In this document: in pieces, positions 16,869-24,812 of the stretch
Numbering within the stretch: position 1 is the first letter of the stretch
Layout of the letters: the number at the start of each line of letters is the position of its first letter
Program-made: the position numbers and the translations under genes
NCBI GenBank assembly: GCA_937911325.1
Contig: CALDSD010000018.1
Coordinates: 1-41,910 of the forward strand
Direction of reading: 5' to 3'
Origin: an uncultured Neomegalonema sp.
GTDB taxonomy: Bacteria; Pseudomonadota; Alphaproteobacteria; Rhodobacterales; Rhodobacteraceae
DNA length: 41,910 nucleotides
Notes under the pieces: model-generated
Told to the model about the DNA's origin: nothing
The model's database searches: none
Seen by the model: only the letters and a program-made list of their open reading frames with translations

Positions 16869-17936
16869 TCAGTCCTTGGACGCGGCGGCGACCTGAACGT
16901 TGTGCGTGGGCGTGGGTGTCACGGCGACCGGCCGGCCGCGCTCCGCACACTGGGTTCGTCGATACGGGTGCGCGATCGGCTCTTTGCTGCGAAACATCCA
17001 ACGCCAGGCGATCGTCGCATATCCAGGCAGGTAGTAGCCGCCGTTTCTTTCAAGCACCTGAGCCCGCTCCTGACGCCAGAGCTCTGGCAGCGCAAACCAC
17101 GAGACCGAGGGGTTCGCATGATGCACCGCATGCAAATTGTTGTTCAGGAACAGGAACGCAAGCGGCGCCTCTGCTTCGACGATCGCCGTTCGCTCTGATG
17201 TCGCGACCGCCGCCTGATGCTCGGCGAAGGTCCGCAGCATCAACAACGAAAGCCCCGGCCAGCTCGCCAGCAAAACGTACCAAAGAGGATTGAGCCCACA
17301 GACGCCCCAGACATACGCAAGCACCAACGTAATTCCGATCAGGTGACGCAGATACGCATCGACGATCCGCGGCCCGCCTTCTCGAACATCCGCGCGAAAC
17401 AGGCCGAAGACGGACAAGAACGGCCCGATCAAAAGCCGCCCGCCCAAGGTGCTGTTGAAACGGAGCACCATGGTCATCGGAGCCGATAATGCGCGCGCAT
17501 CGTCCGCGCTGAGGTACCAGCTCTCAGGATCGTCGTACGGGTCGGTGAGGCGCTCGTCGTGGTGATGGCGCAAATGCGTGTCGCGGAAGCGTCGATAGGG
17601 AATGAACAAGTTGAGGCTCGGAAACACGAGCGCTTCGTTCACCGCGCGCGACCGCGTCGGATGTCCGTGCAGAACCTCGTGCTGCAGACTTGCATGCAAC
17701 GCGACCAGGTAGCCTGCGAGCGCTGCGAAGAGCCACCCCCCGAGCGCCTCGTGATGCCATACGACAACCGCCCAGCCGCCATAACACGCCAAGAGCGCGA
17801 GCCATGTCGGCCATTCCTTGACAGTATGCTTCCAAAATCGGTTCTGCGACGAGCCAGCCAGCGCATCTGGCTGTCTCAAGGGATCGGCTGTTCCCACAGG
17901 TTCGGCGTTATTTTGGGGCGAACGTGACCGCGACAT
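16869..17936 (-). CDS. Membrane fatty acid desaturase-family protein
   Basis: 355 aa, integral membrane di-iron enzyme. The three histidine boxes are HEVLHGH (86-92), HLRHHH (121-126) and HAVHH (269-273), with an extra EHQ at 239-241; about four to five hydrophobic segments lie between them. This is the fatty-acid desaturase/hydroxylase superfamily (PF00487); whether the substrate is acyl lipid, carotenoid or another lipid cannot be read from sequence. It is divergent from an XRE regulator gene, with 118 bp between start codons, and the shared region carries three phased AGTTGT repeats, so the regulator is the likely controller. Confidence 0.85.
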   Translation of the reverse strand: MSRSRSPQNNAEPVGTADPLRQPDALAGSSQNRFWKHTVKEWPTWLALLACYGGWAVVVWHHEALGGWLFAALAGYLVALHASLQHEVLHGHPTRSRAVNEALVFPSLNLFIPYRRFRDTHLRHHHDERLTDPYDDPESWYLSADDARALSAPMTMVLRFNSTLGGRLLIGPFLSVFGLFRADVREGGPRIVDAYLRHLIGITLVLAYVWGVCGLNPLWYVLLASWPGLSLLMLRTFAEHQAAVATSERTAIVEAEAPLAFLFLNNNLHAVHHANPSVSWFALPELWRQERAQVLERNGGYYLPGYATIAWRWMFRSKEPIAHPYRRTQCAERGRPVAVTPTPTHNVQVAAASKD

Positions 17937-17992
17937 ATCTCCTCCAAGCTCACCGAAACGTTACCTCATTTCGTGTCATTGCGGGATGGGAG

Positions 17993-18038
17993 AGTTGTAA
18001 CATTCTCTGCTCAGTTGTTTTGATTTGTCTACAGTTGT
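17993..18038 (+). repeat. Three AGTTGT direct repeats at exact 20-bp spacing (candidate operator)
   Basis: AGTTGT occurs at 17993-17998, 18013-18018 and 18033-18038. The last two share CAGTTGTT. The period of 20 bp is about two helical turns, so all three sites face the same side of the DNA. They lie between the divergent desaturase and XRE genes, and the third copy sits in the spacer of the XRE promoter. This is a likely cooperative binding array for the adjacent HTH protein. Confidence 0.6.
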
Positions 18039-18047
18039 TGGTATAAT
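18020..18047 (+). promoter_or_regulatory. Promoter of XRE regulator gene
   Basis: TTGATT (18020-18025), a 16-bp spacer and a perfect TATAAT (18042-18047). The expected transcription start, about 7 nt beyond the -10 box, falls on or next to the ATG at 18055, which implies a leaderless mRNA and decides the start codon. Confidence 0.65.
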
Positions 18048-18054
18048 GCGCAAC

Positions 18055-18981
18055 ATGAGCACAGATAATGACGACGCGGGCGGCGATCAGACCCCAGAAG
18101 GTTCACCGCCCGCACTCGTAAAAAGCGGCCGAGGCGCCCTCGATCGTCGCGCGTTGGGCCCCAAATTTCGTGAGCGACTTGATGAAGTTATTCGGCGGTC
18201 GGGCCTGAACAAGTCGGCCTTCGCGAAGGTTATCGGCATCGATCGGTCCGCGCTTTCACAGCTCTTCGCCGCCAAGGATGCGCGGCTGCCCCGCGCTGAA
18301 ACACTGGCTGCGATTTCTCGGACGCAGGGCGTCAGCCTCGACTGGCTGCTCGGTCTTTCAGAGGACGACTCGCTCGCCGCAGAGGTCGCTCCGGAAGTGG
18401 CGATCGAGGAACGCGCCGACCGCGCCGACGACAGTCGCCTTCTCGAATGGCGCAGAGAAGCGCAAGGCGCCAAGATCCGTTACGTTCCGTCGCATCTGCC
18501 GGATCTGCTCAGGATCCCCGAGATTACAGAGCATGAATTCGCAGCGAACGTTCGGCCGATGATCGAGAACCGCCTCGACACCGACCGCGAGACGCTGGAG
18601 CTGACGCGAACGCCCCAGAGCGATATGGAGGTTTGTCTGCCGCGGCAGCGCCTCGAAATGCTGGCCGAAGGCGGCGGCGTCTATTCCGGCCTGCCAGCGG
18701 AAATCCGCTTCAAGCAAATCACTCACATGGCCCGGCTCGTCGAAGAGCTGTTCCCCGCCTTTCGCATGTTTCTCTTTGACGGCCGCGCGGCTTTCTCCGC
18801 CCCCTACACCGTCTTCGGAGCGAAACGCGCAGCCGTCTACATGGGCGACATGTACTTCGTATTGAACGCGCAAGCTCACATCGAAGCGCTCAGCCGCCAT
18901 TTCGACAGCTTGATCCGTCTCGCAGAGATAGACGCGCGCGATTGCGCCGACTTTCTACGCAAGCTGCCGGTCAAAATCTGA
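18055..18981 (+). CDS. XRE-family HTH transcriptional regulator with unknown C-terminal domain
   Basis: 308 aa from the ATG at 18055; in-frame ATG 18046 and TTG 18025 lie inside or upstream of the promoter and are unlikely. An acidic N-terminal tail (about 30 aa) precedes a Cro/C1-type HTH (NKSAFAKVIGIDRSALSQLF ... LAAISRTQGVSLDWLLGLS). The C-terminal ~200 residues are a conserved-looking domain without a named motif, possibly a ligand- or partner-binding domain. The position, divergent from a desaturase and with phased repeats, suggests control of membrane lipid modification. A second gene follows after 3 bp. Confidence 0.82.
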   Translation: MSTDNDDAGGDQTPEGSPPALVKSGRGALDRRALGPKFRERLDEVIRRSGLNKSAFAKVIGIDRSALSQLFAAKDARLPRAETLAAISRTQGVSLDWLLGLSEDDSLAAEVAPEVAIEERADRADDSRLLEWRREAQGAKIRYVPSHLPDLLRIPEITEHEFAANVRPMIENRLDTDRETLELTRTPQSDMEVCLPRQRLEMLAEGGGVYSGLPAEIRFKQITHMARLVEELFPAFRMFLFDGRAAFSAPYTVFGAKRAAVYMGDMYFVLNAQAHIEALSRHFDSLIRLAEIDARDCADFLRKLPVKI

Positions 18982-18984
18982 ACC

Positions 18985-19332
18985 ATGCGCAAGCGACGCG
19001 TCGAAACCCCGGATGGACGCTACGTCGTTTCGCGGGGTCGTTTGAAACGCAATTCAGACCCGACCCTGCCGGTCAGCGAGCGCCGAGCGTGGATCAAGAA
19101 GCTGATGCAGGCGCGCCTCGCCACGCGCCGCGCTCAAACCGAAACGAAGCGCGAGGCGGCGTGGTCCGCCGTTCAGGAGGCGAAGCGCGCGCTCGGCGAA
19201 AAGGGGCCCGTGTGGTGGAGCGACGGCGCGCCGGACGAGTCTGGCGCAGATCCTATCGACAGCAGCTACTCGGAGTGGTGGACAGCCTTGGATGACGACA
19301 CGCGAAGGGCCGCCTCATCATCTCGGGACTAG
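18985..19332 (+). CDS. Conserved hypothetical protein with GPVWW-DGAPD motif
   Basis: 115 aa, highly charged, soluble. It starts 3 bp after the XRE stop, so it is co-translated. The N-terminal TPDGRYVVSRGRLKR and the C-terminal ALGEKGPVWWSDGAPDESG match a small family of widespread conserved hypotheticals that carry GPVWWxDGAPD; I know of no assigned function. A central helix is rich in Arg, Lys and Ala, with coiled-coil potential. In most relatives the motif is followed by an N-R-H-type stretch, which is replaced here. Its tight pairing with the regulator is the only functional clue. Confidence 0.72.
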   Translation: MRKRRVETPDGRYVVSRGRLKRNSDPTLPVSERRAWIKKLMQARLATRRAQTETKREAAWSAVQEAKRALGEKGPVWWSDGAPDESGADPIDSSYSEWWTALDDDTRRAASSSRD

Positions 19333-19399
19333 TCCTTTTTTCCGATTTGAGCCATAAGTTATAAAGGCTCCGGCAACTCTTTTCGCCTACCCTTCTTAT

Positions 19400-20212
19400 A
19401 TGAGCGGTGAATTCAAAGAACTCCTGGAACTGTGGCGCACGCGCCTGCCCTTGATCGCGGCGGCTGTGATGCTCGTGGCGCCAGCGGACGCGTTGGCGAG
19501 CGATCGGCCTCTCCTTGCGAGCACGGCAGGCGCATTGTTCATTGCGATGGGGCTGGCTCTGCTTCCGCGCTTTGGTCATCTGTTTCTCGGAGCCGCAACA
19601 GCGCTGGCAGGGGTGGTTCTGACCCATCAGTTCGTGAACATCCTGTTTACGGATACTGTCTGGCTCAGTCTCACGCTCACAGTCGTCGTCGTCGGCGGCG
19701 CGCTCGTTGGTCTCTACGCCACGCGGTCGCCGTTTACCCACCGCTTCCAGTTGCGCACCTCGCTGCCGGGCGAGGTTGCTCGGACTTGGGCTGTGTTGTT
19801 CCCGAGGCTCAGCGCTGATCCATGGGACAAGTCGCTTCTCCGCATCGACCCGGTGCTCGGATCGCCCAACCGCTTGCGTCTTGTCCTGGGCGGAGTTTGG
19901 GAAGGCAAAGAGAGGTTCGTCGAGCTTTCGAACGTCCGCGAGGGCGCGTCCTTCGAACTGCGGCGCCTTCAGTCAGCACATCAACCGGCGATCGATATCG
20001 ACAATGGCGCAAACAAAATCGCGCTGGAGGCGCGCACTGGAGACGAGACGGTTGTTTCGATCGAAACAGTCTTGATCAAACCACGGCTGATCACGGTTCT
20101 CGCCGCGGTTTTGCATCATCCAGCCCGCGGCTGGATCCTGCAAGCGCGTCAGTACCTGCTCGACACCGCCGAAACACAGACGCCCCAGGCCGCCAACCCA
20201 TCGGCCGCCTGA
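19400..20212 (+). CDS. Hypothetical membrane protein, four N-terminal TM helices
   Basis: 270 aa. About four hydrophobic segments in residues 15-105 (LIAAAVMLVAPADALA, ALFIAMGLALLPRFGHLFLG, ALAGVVLTHQFVNILF, LTLTVVVVGGALVGLY) are followed by a ~150-residue soluble domain with alternating beta-like stretches. No motif recognised. It follows the XRE-associated small gene by 67 bp on the same strand. A near-palindrome and T-run at 19326-19341 between them is too weak to call a terminator, so co-transcription is possible. It converges on the coxM-like gene. Confidence 0.62.
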   Translation: MSGEFKELLELWRTRLPLIAAAVMLVAPADALASDRPLLASTAGALFIAMGLALLPRFGHLFLGAATALAGVVLTHQFVNILFTDTVWLSLTLTVVVVGGALVGLYATRSPFTHRFQLRTSLPGEVARTWAVLFPRLSADPWDKSLLRIDPVLGSPNRLRLVLGGVWEGKERFVELSNVREGASFELRRLQSAHQPAIDIDNGANKIALEARTGDETVVSIETVLIKPRLITVLAAVLHHPARGWILQARQYLLDTAETQTPQAANPSAA

Positions 20213-20240
20213 GACATATGCTGGTTCGCGATCGAGCGGA

Positions 20241-21035
20241 TCAGCTCATCGCTTCAACCGCCCGCTTCGTCATGACTTTCACAAGGTTGGCCCGATAGTC
20301 AGGCGTTCCGTGCAAGTCTGCGATCATTCCGGCCGAGGAAACGGAAGCTCCCTCGACGGCCGCGGCAGAGAAATCGGACGCAAGCGCTTGTTCAAGCGCG
20401 GCGGCCCGGAACACGCCTTCTTCCGAGGCGCCCGTGACCGCGACACGAACCTCGCCCTCGACCTTCGCAACGAAGACCCCGACAAGAGAGAAACGAGACG
20501 CGGGTTGCTCGAACTTTTGCCAGCTTGCGGCTGCCGCGACGGGAAACTTCACCGCCGTCACAACCTCCCCTTCATTCAGCGAGGTCGTGTAAAGGCCCTG
20601 GAAGAAGTCCGCAGCGGCGATCTCACGCGCGTTGGTCACCACCGTCGCCCCAAGTCCGAGCACAGCGGCCGGGTAACACGCAGACGGGTCATTGTTCGCA
20701 ATCGAGCCGCCGATCGTTCCGCGGTTACGGACCTGCGGATCACCGATCTTGCCCGCGAGATCCGCGAGCGCAGGGATGGCGCCGCGCACTTCAGCCGAGC
20801 CCGCAACCTCCGCATGGCGCGCTCCTGCGCCAACGCTCACCACTCCGCCGTCGACGGAAATGCCCTGCATCTCCGTGATGCCCGTCAAATCCACGAGGGT
20901 CCGCGGCTGCGCCAGGCGCTGCTTCATGGTCGCGATCAACGTCTGACCACCGGCGATCGCCTGCGCATCTTCGCCTTGCAGGGCTGCGACGGCGTCCGCG
21001 ACGCTGGCCGGTTTCACATAATCGAAATTGTACAT
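20241..21035 (-). CDS. Molybdenum hydroxylase FAD-binding subunit (CoxM-like)
   Basis: 264 aa, FAD-binding domain of the xanthine dehydrogenase/CO dehydrogenase family. MYNFDYVKPASVADAVAAL opens the domain; AIAGGQTLIATMKQRLAQP and the second FAD signature IGDPQVRNRGTIGGSIANNDPS are intact, followed by the CO-dehydrogenase C-terminal flavoprotein domain. It carries electrons from the [2Fe-2S] subunit to the acceptor. It is the last of three genes in the order small-large-medium, 21 bp after the large-subunit stop. Confidence 0.92.
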   Translation of the reverse strand: MYNFDYVKPASVADAVAALQGEDAQAIAGGQTLIATMKQRLAQPRTLVDLTGITEMQGISVDGGVVSVGAGARHAEVAGSAEVRGAIPALADLAGKIGDPQVRNRGTIGGSIANNDPSACYPAAVLGLGATVVTNAREIAAADFFQGLYTTSLNEGEVVTAVKFPVAAAASWQKFEQPASRFSLVGVFVAKVEGEVRVAVTGASEEGVFRAAALEQALASDFSAAAVEGASVSSAGMIADLHGTPDYRANLVKVMTKRAVEAMS

Positions 21036-21056
21036 GGGTGTCTCCGATCTCGTCGC

Positions 21057-23456
21057 TTACTCGGCCGCCATCGCGGGCTTGGCGGCTTGTATCGTCGCCC
21101 AGACCTTCTGAGGGCTCAGAGGCATGTCGATATGGTCCACGCCGTAGGCCGACAGGGCATCGACAACCGCGTTGACAAGGGCTGGAGGCGCTCCGATGGC
21201 CCCGGCCTCGCCGCACCCTTTCACGCCAAGCGGATTGTGCGTGCACGCAGTCACGCAAGTGTCGACCTCGAAGCTCGGGAAGTCGCCAGCCCGCGGCATC
21301 GCATAGTCCATGTAAGAGCCCGACGGCAGCTGTCCGTTCTCGTCATAGACGCAGTTCTCGATGAAAGCCTGGCCCAAGCCCTGAACCAGCCCGCCATGCA
21401 CCTGGCCCTCGACAATCATCGGGTTCACGACATTGCCGAAATCGTCCGCCGCCCAGAACCCGAGCACCTCGATCTTCCCGGTGTCGGGATCGACTTCGAC
21501 TTCGCAGAGATAGGATCCCGCCGGAAACGTGAAGTTCTTGGGATCGTAGAACGCCGTCTCCTCCAGACCTGGCTCGATGTCCTCGATCGGGTACTGGTGC
21601 GGCACGTAGGCCGCGAGACTGACTTCGCCGAAGGCTTTCGCCTTATCGGTGCCGGCGACTTTGTACTGACCGTCCTCGAATACGACGTCGGCCTCGGACG
21701 CCTCCATCAAGTGAGCGGCGATCTTCTTGCCCTTGGCGATCACCTTGTCCACCGCGTTGACGATGGCGGTGCCGCCCACCGCGAGGCTTCGAGAACCGTA
21801 GGTGCCCATACCGAACGGCACACGGTCGGTGTCGCCGTGAACGATCTCAATGCTCTCGTAAGGAATGCCAAGGCGGTCTGCGACGACCTGGGCGAACGTG
21901 GTCTCGTGTCCCTGCCCGTGGCTGTGCGAGCCCGTGAAGACGGAGACGGAACCGGTCGGATTCACGCGCACGGAAGCCGCCTCGTAAAGACCCGCCCGCG
22001 CGCCCAAAGCGCCAACCAACGAGCTCGGCGCGATCCCGCAGGCCTCGATGTAGCAGCTCAGACCGATGCCGCGGAGTTTCCCTCGGGCGGCGGACTCGGC
22101 CTTGCGGGCGTTGAAGCCGGCGTAGTCCGCCATCTCAAGCGCGCGTGCGAGCGTCGCCAGGTAGTTGCCAGTGTCGTACTGAAGCGCCACCGGCGTGTCG
22201 TAAGGAAACTGGTCGGGACGAATGAAGTTGCGGCGCCGGATCTCGACCTGATCGAGACCGATCTCCTGCGCCGCCTTGTTGATCAGCCGCTCGAGCAGAT
22301 AGGTCGCCTCCGGCCGGCCTGCGCCGCGATAGGCGTCGACCGGCACCGTGTTGGTGAAAACCGCGCGGACGCGGCAATGCACCGCCGGATGCGCGTACTG
22401 GCCCGCGAGCAGCGTGCCGTGCAGCCATGTCGGCACGCAAGGCGCGAAGGTCGAGAGATAGGCCCCCATATTCGCCAGCGTGTCGGCCCGCAGCGCGAGG
22501 AACTTGCCTTCGCTGTCCATCGCGAGTTCTGCTTTGGTCACGTGGTCGCGGCCATGCGCGTCCGTGACAAAGCTTTCGGAGCGTTCCGCCGTCCATTTGA
22601 TCGGCCGGCCAATCTCCTTCGACGCCCAGGTGACGAATGCCTCTTCAGCGTAGTGGAAGATCTTCGACCCGAAGCCACCCCCGACATCCGGCGCCATCAC
22701 ACGCAACTTGTGCTCGGGGATGTTGAGCACGAACGCGCCCATCAAAAGCCGGATCACGTGCGGGTTCTGGCTCGTGGTGTAGAGGGTGTGCTGATCACGC
22801 GCAGCGTCGTATTCGCCAATCGCCGCCCGCGGCTCCATCGCATTGGGGATCATACGATTGTTCACGAACTCCAGAGTCGTGACATGCGTCGCGTTTGCGA
22901 ACGCCGCATCGGTCGCGTCCTTGTCGCCCAGATCCCAGTCGTAGCACAGGTTGTCCTCGGCCTCGTCGTGCACAGGCGCGCCGTGGCCCTGGATCGCCGT
23001 CGTCATGTTCACGACCGCGCCCATCTCTTCGATTTCGAGACCGATGGCCTCAGCGGCGTCCTTCGCCGCCTCACGGCTCTCCGCGACGACAGCGGCGATC
23101 GGATCGCCCACATGCCGGACCTTGCCCTGCGCGAGGATCGGGTGCGCGGGCTCCTTCATTTTCTCGCCGTTTGAGCTGGTGATCTCCCAACCGCAGGGAA
23201 CGCCGCCGAGGCCGGCGGCGGCGATATCCTCGCCGGTGAAGATGCGCACGACGCCCGGCATCGCGGACGCAGCCGCCGTGTCCACGCGCGTGATCTGACC
23301 GTGCGCCACATTGGATCTGAGAAACACGCAATAGGTTTGATCTGGGCGGTTCATGTCGTCCGTGTAGGTGCCTTTCCCGGTCAGGAACCGCACATCTTCG
23401 CGGCGCTTGACCGCCTTGCCGATACCGCCCGAGGCGACAGCTTCATCTCTTGGCAT
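21057..23456 (-). CDS. Molybdenum hydroxylase large (molybdopterin) subunit, form II CoxL-type
   Basis: 799 aa from the ATG at 23456, preceded by GGGAGG; five in-frame residues upstream lack support. It binds Mo-MCD: GGGFGSK (in [15 protein letters not shown]) and the C-terminal catalytic [10 protein letters not shown] are present. The active-site loop reads [10 protein letters not shown], the form II signature, not the AYxCSFR of true form I CO dehydrogenase. It is therefore better called an aldehyde/xanthine-type or form II CODH-like hydroxylase of unknown substrate. No coxDEFG or XdhC-type maturation gene is in the window. Confidence 0.92.
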   Translation of the reverse strand: MPRDEAVASGGIGKAVKRREDVRFLTGKGTYTDDMNRPDQTYCVFLRSNVAHGQITRVDTAAASAMPGVVRIFTGEDIAAAGLGGVPCGWEITSSNGEKMKEPAHPILAQGKVRHVGDPIAAVVAESREAAKDAAEAIGLEIEEMGAVVNMTTAIQGHGAPVHDEAEDNLCYDWDLGDKDATDAAFANATHVTTLEFVNNRMIPNAMEPRAAIGEYDAARDQHTLYTTSQNPHVIRLLMGAFVLNIPEHKLRVMAPDVGGGFGSKIFHYAEEAFVTWASKEIGRPIKWTAERSESFVTDAHGRDHVTKAELAMDSEGKFLALRADTLANMGAYLSTFAPCVPTWLHGTLLAGQYAHPAVHCRVRAVFTNTVPVDAYRGAGRPEATYLLERLINKAAQEIGLDQVEIRRRNFIRPDQFPYDTPVALQYDTGNYLATLARALEMADYAGFNARKAESAARGKLRGIGLSCYIEACGIAPSSLVGALGARAGLYEAASVRVNPTGSVSVFTGSHSHGQGHETTFAQVVADRLGIPYESIEIVHGDTDRVPFGMGTYGSRSLAVGGTAIVNAVDKVIAKGKKIAAHLMEASEADVVFEDGQYKVAGTDKAKAFGEVSLAAYVPHQYPIEDIEPGLEETAFYDPKNFTFPAGSYLCEVEVDPDTGKIEVLGFWAADDFGNVVNPMIVEGQVHGGLVQGLGQAFIENCVYDENGQLPSGSYMDYAMPRAGDFPSFEVDTCVTACTHNPLGVKGCGEAGAIGAPPALVNAVVDALSAYGVDHIDMPLSPQKVWATIQAAKPAMAAE

Positions 23457-23521
23457 CTCAAGTCCTCCCAATCAGCCGCGTCGTTTTTTGCGCAGGCTGG
23501 AATTCTTGTTGTTCGACGATG

Positions 23522-24010
23522 TTATTCAGCTGCGATCTTCTCGCCGCGCATTTCAGCGGCGGCCGCGAGGATCGCTTTGACGATGTTGTGGTAGCCCGTG
23601 CAGCGGCAGAGATTGCCCTCAAGCCACTCGCGCACTTCCCGCTCGCTCGGGTTGGCGTTGCGCTTCAGAAGATCCGCTGCGGACATCACCATACCGGGCG
23701 TGCAGAAGCCACACTGCAAACCGTGGTGATCCTGAAAAGCCCGCTGAAGCACCGAAAGCGATCCATCCGGGTTGGCGATCCCCTCAATCGTCGTGATCTC
23801 CGCTCCCTCGGCTGACAACGCCAGCATCGAGCACGCTTTCACGCTGTCGCCGTTCACATGCACCACACAGGCCCCGCATTGCAAGGTGTCACAGCCGACA
23901 TGCGTGCCGGTGAGACGAAGGTTCTCGCGCAGAAAATCTACGAGAAGCGTTCGCCCTTCGACGTCGCTGGCGACGGCCTTGCCGTTTACGGTCATGGAAA
24001 CTGTCGGCAT
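23522..24010 (-). CDS. Molybdenum hydroxylase [2Fe-2S] subunit (CoxS-like)
   Basis: 162 aa from the ATG at 24010, which has GGGAG 6 nt upstream. The N-terminal plant-type ferredoxin domain holds a [2Fe-2S] cluster ([15 protein letters not shown] ... AC), and the C-terminal domain holds the second cluster ([12 protein letters not shown] and [13 protein letters not shown]). Both cysteine sets are complete. It is the first gene of the three-gene operon, about 65 bp before the large subunit, and divergent from arsR across 168 bp. The length is typical. Confidence 0.94.
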   Translation of the reverse strand: MPTVSMTVNGKAVASDVEGRTLLVDFLRENLRLTGTHVGCDTLQCGACVVHVNGDSVKACSMLALSAEGAEITTIEGIANPDGSLSVLQRAFQDHHGLQCGFCTPGMVMSAADLLKRNANPSEREVREWLEGNLCRCTGYHNIVKAILAAAAEMRGEKIAAE

Positions 24011-24143
24011 TCGTTTTCTCCCAAGCGCTTGTTTTTGACGAGGCCGCAGAATTGGCGCGGCTTTGTACTTTTCGAAGTTGCTCTCGGGAACTTTGCGCGA
24101 GATCTCCGCGCAGCGCAAACCCCGATCGCTTTGTACGCGATCG

Positions 24144-24171
24144 TTGACATTCGTTATTATTTCGATATTTC
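24144..24171 (+). promoter_or_regulatory. Probable arsR promoter/operator region
   Basis: Consensus TTGACA at 24144-24149 with a weak -10 (TATTTC, 24166-24171, 16-bp spacer). The AT-rich stretch up to the ATG contains an imperfect dyad (ATTATTTC ... GGAATTAT), typical of an ArsR autorepressor site. The ATG at 24179 is very near the expected transcription start. Confidence 0.4.
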
Positions 24172-24178
24172 TGGAATT

Positions 24179-24508
24179 ATGGATTTAAAGACAGAAACCA
24201 CGGACCACCTCGACGCGGCGCAGGCGTTCGCCGCGCTGGGATCGGAAGCGCGTTTGGAGATTGTGCGGACTTTGGTGCGCGCAGCCCCTGAAGGATTGAC
24301 CGTCGGCGCGCTGCAGGAACGGCTGGGCATGGCTGGCTCGACCCTGAGCCATCACCTCAAGTTTCTCAGCCAATGCGCGCTTGTCAGCCAAGAGCGCGAC
24401 GGCCGCAGCCTCATCTGCCGAGCCGAGGTCGAACGGATCGAAGCGCTGGCCGGATATCTGACGAGAGAGTGCTGCGCGGACGCGAGCGCCGCGCAGGCTG
24501 CTGAATAG
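24179..24508 (+). CDS. ArsR-family metalloregulator
   Basis: 109 aa from the ATG at 24179; the frame stays open further upstream but runs through the coxS start region. It has the winged helix-turn-helix of ArsR/SmtB ([27 protein letters not shown], then [24 protein letters not shown]). Cysteines near the end (ECC in [11 protein letters not shown]) and C in SQCALV could form an As(III)-type thiolate site away from helix 3. It heads a plus-strand operon with a DUF318 permease, a known ArsR-ArsP-type pairing, and probably represses it in the absence of metalloid. Confidence 0.85.
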   Translation: MDLKTETTDHLDAAQAFAALGSEARLEIVRTLVRAAPEGLTVGALQERLGMAGSTLSHHLKFLSQCALVSQERDGRSLICRAEVERIEALAGYLTRECCADASAAQAAE

Positions 24509-24527
24509 CTGTGAAAGGGGGCTTGGC

Positions 24528-24812
24528 GTGATCCGTGCCACAGACATTGAAACCGGCAGGATGGGTCGAGCAGGCCAGTGGCTGGGCGCGCCCCGCGCGA
24601 TGGATCAATGGCCTCCACAGCCGCAAGCCATTGCGACCGAGCGCGTTTCAGGCTTTCGAGACATCGGCGCGGAAGACGCTGGGTGTCGCGCCTTTGTCGA
24701 TCACGCCGACAGAGCGCTGACCCGTCCAGACTTCAGTGTTCGTGTCATAGTTCGTGTCCGCGACCCCAACGGGTCCAGAGACCAGTTCCCTGTTTTGGAG
24801 GCCGCGGAATGA
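24528..24812 (+). CDS. Uncertain small ORF between arsR and permease
   Basis: 94 aa from the GTG at 24528, which has AAAGGGGG 6 nt upstream; the TGA overlaps the permease ATG as ATGA, the layout of a coupled operon gene. The product is soluble and Arg-rich, with a repeated VRV/IVRV stretch from a 9-bp direct repeat (GTTCGTGTC at 24738 and 24750). I recognise no family, and composition does not clearly separate this frame from its neighbours, so it could be a decayed gene or non-coding. It fills the otherwise gene-free 300 bp between arsR and the permease. Confidence 0.35.
   Translation: MIRATDIETGRMGRAGQWLGAPRAMDQWPPQPQAIATERVSGFRDIGAEDAGCRAFVDHADRALTRPDFSVRVIVRVRDPNGSRDQFPVLEAAE

Noticed and set aside
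19326-19341. GGACTAGTCC followed by six T as a terminator after the XRE-associated gene
   Set aside because: The palindrome leaves only a 3-bp stem once a loop is allowed; too weak to call.
20310-23174. 954-codon open frame on the plus strand
   Set aside because: Entirely antisense to the CoxM- and CoxL-like genes; Arg/His-rich product typical of a shadow frame in high-GC DNA.
21057-23456. Calling the large subunit a true CO dehydrogenase CoxL
   Set aside because: The active-site loop is AYRGAGR, not AYxCSFR.
24535-24720. 61-codon ORF inside the arsR-permease gap
   Set aside because: No better supported than the overlapping 24528-24812 frame, which has the ribosome site and the ATGA overlap.
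24738-24758. GTTC...GTTC resembling an alphaproteobacterial SOS box
   Set aside because: Spacing is 8 rather than 7 and it lies inside a putative coding frame, not at a promoter.
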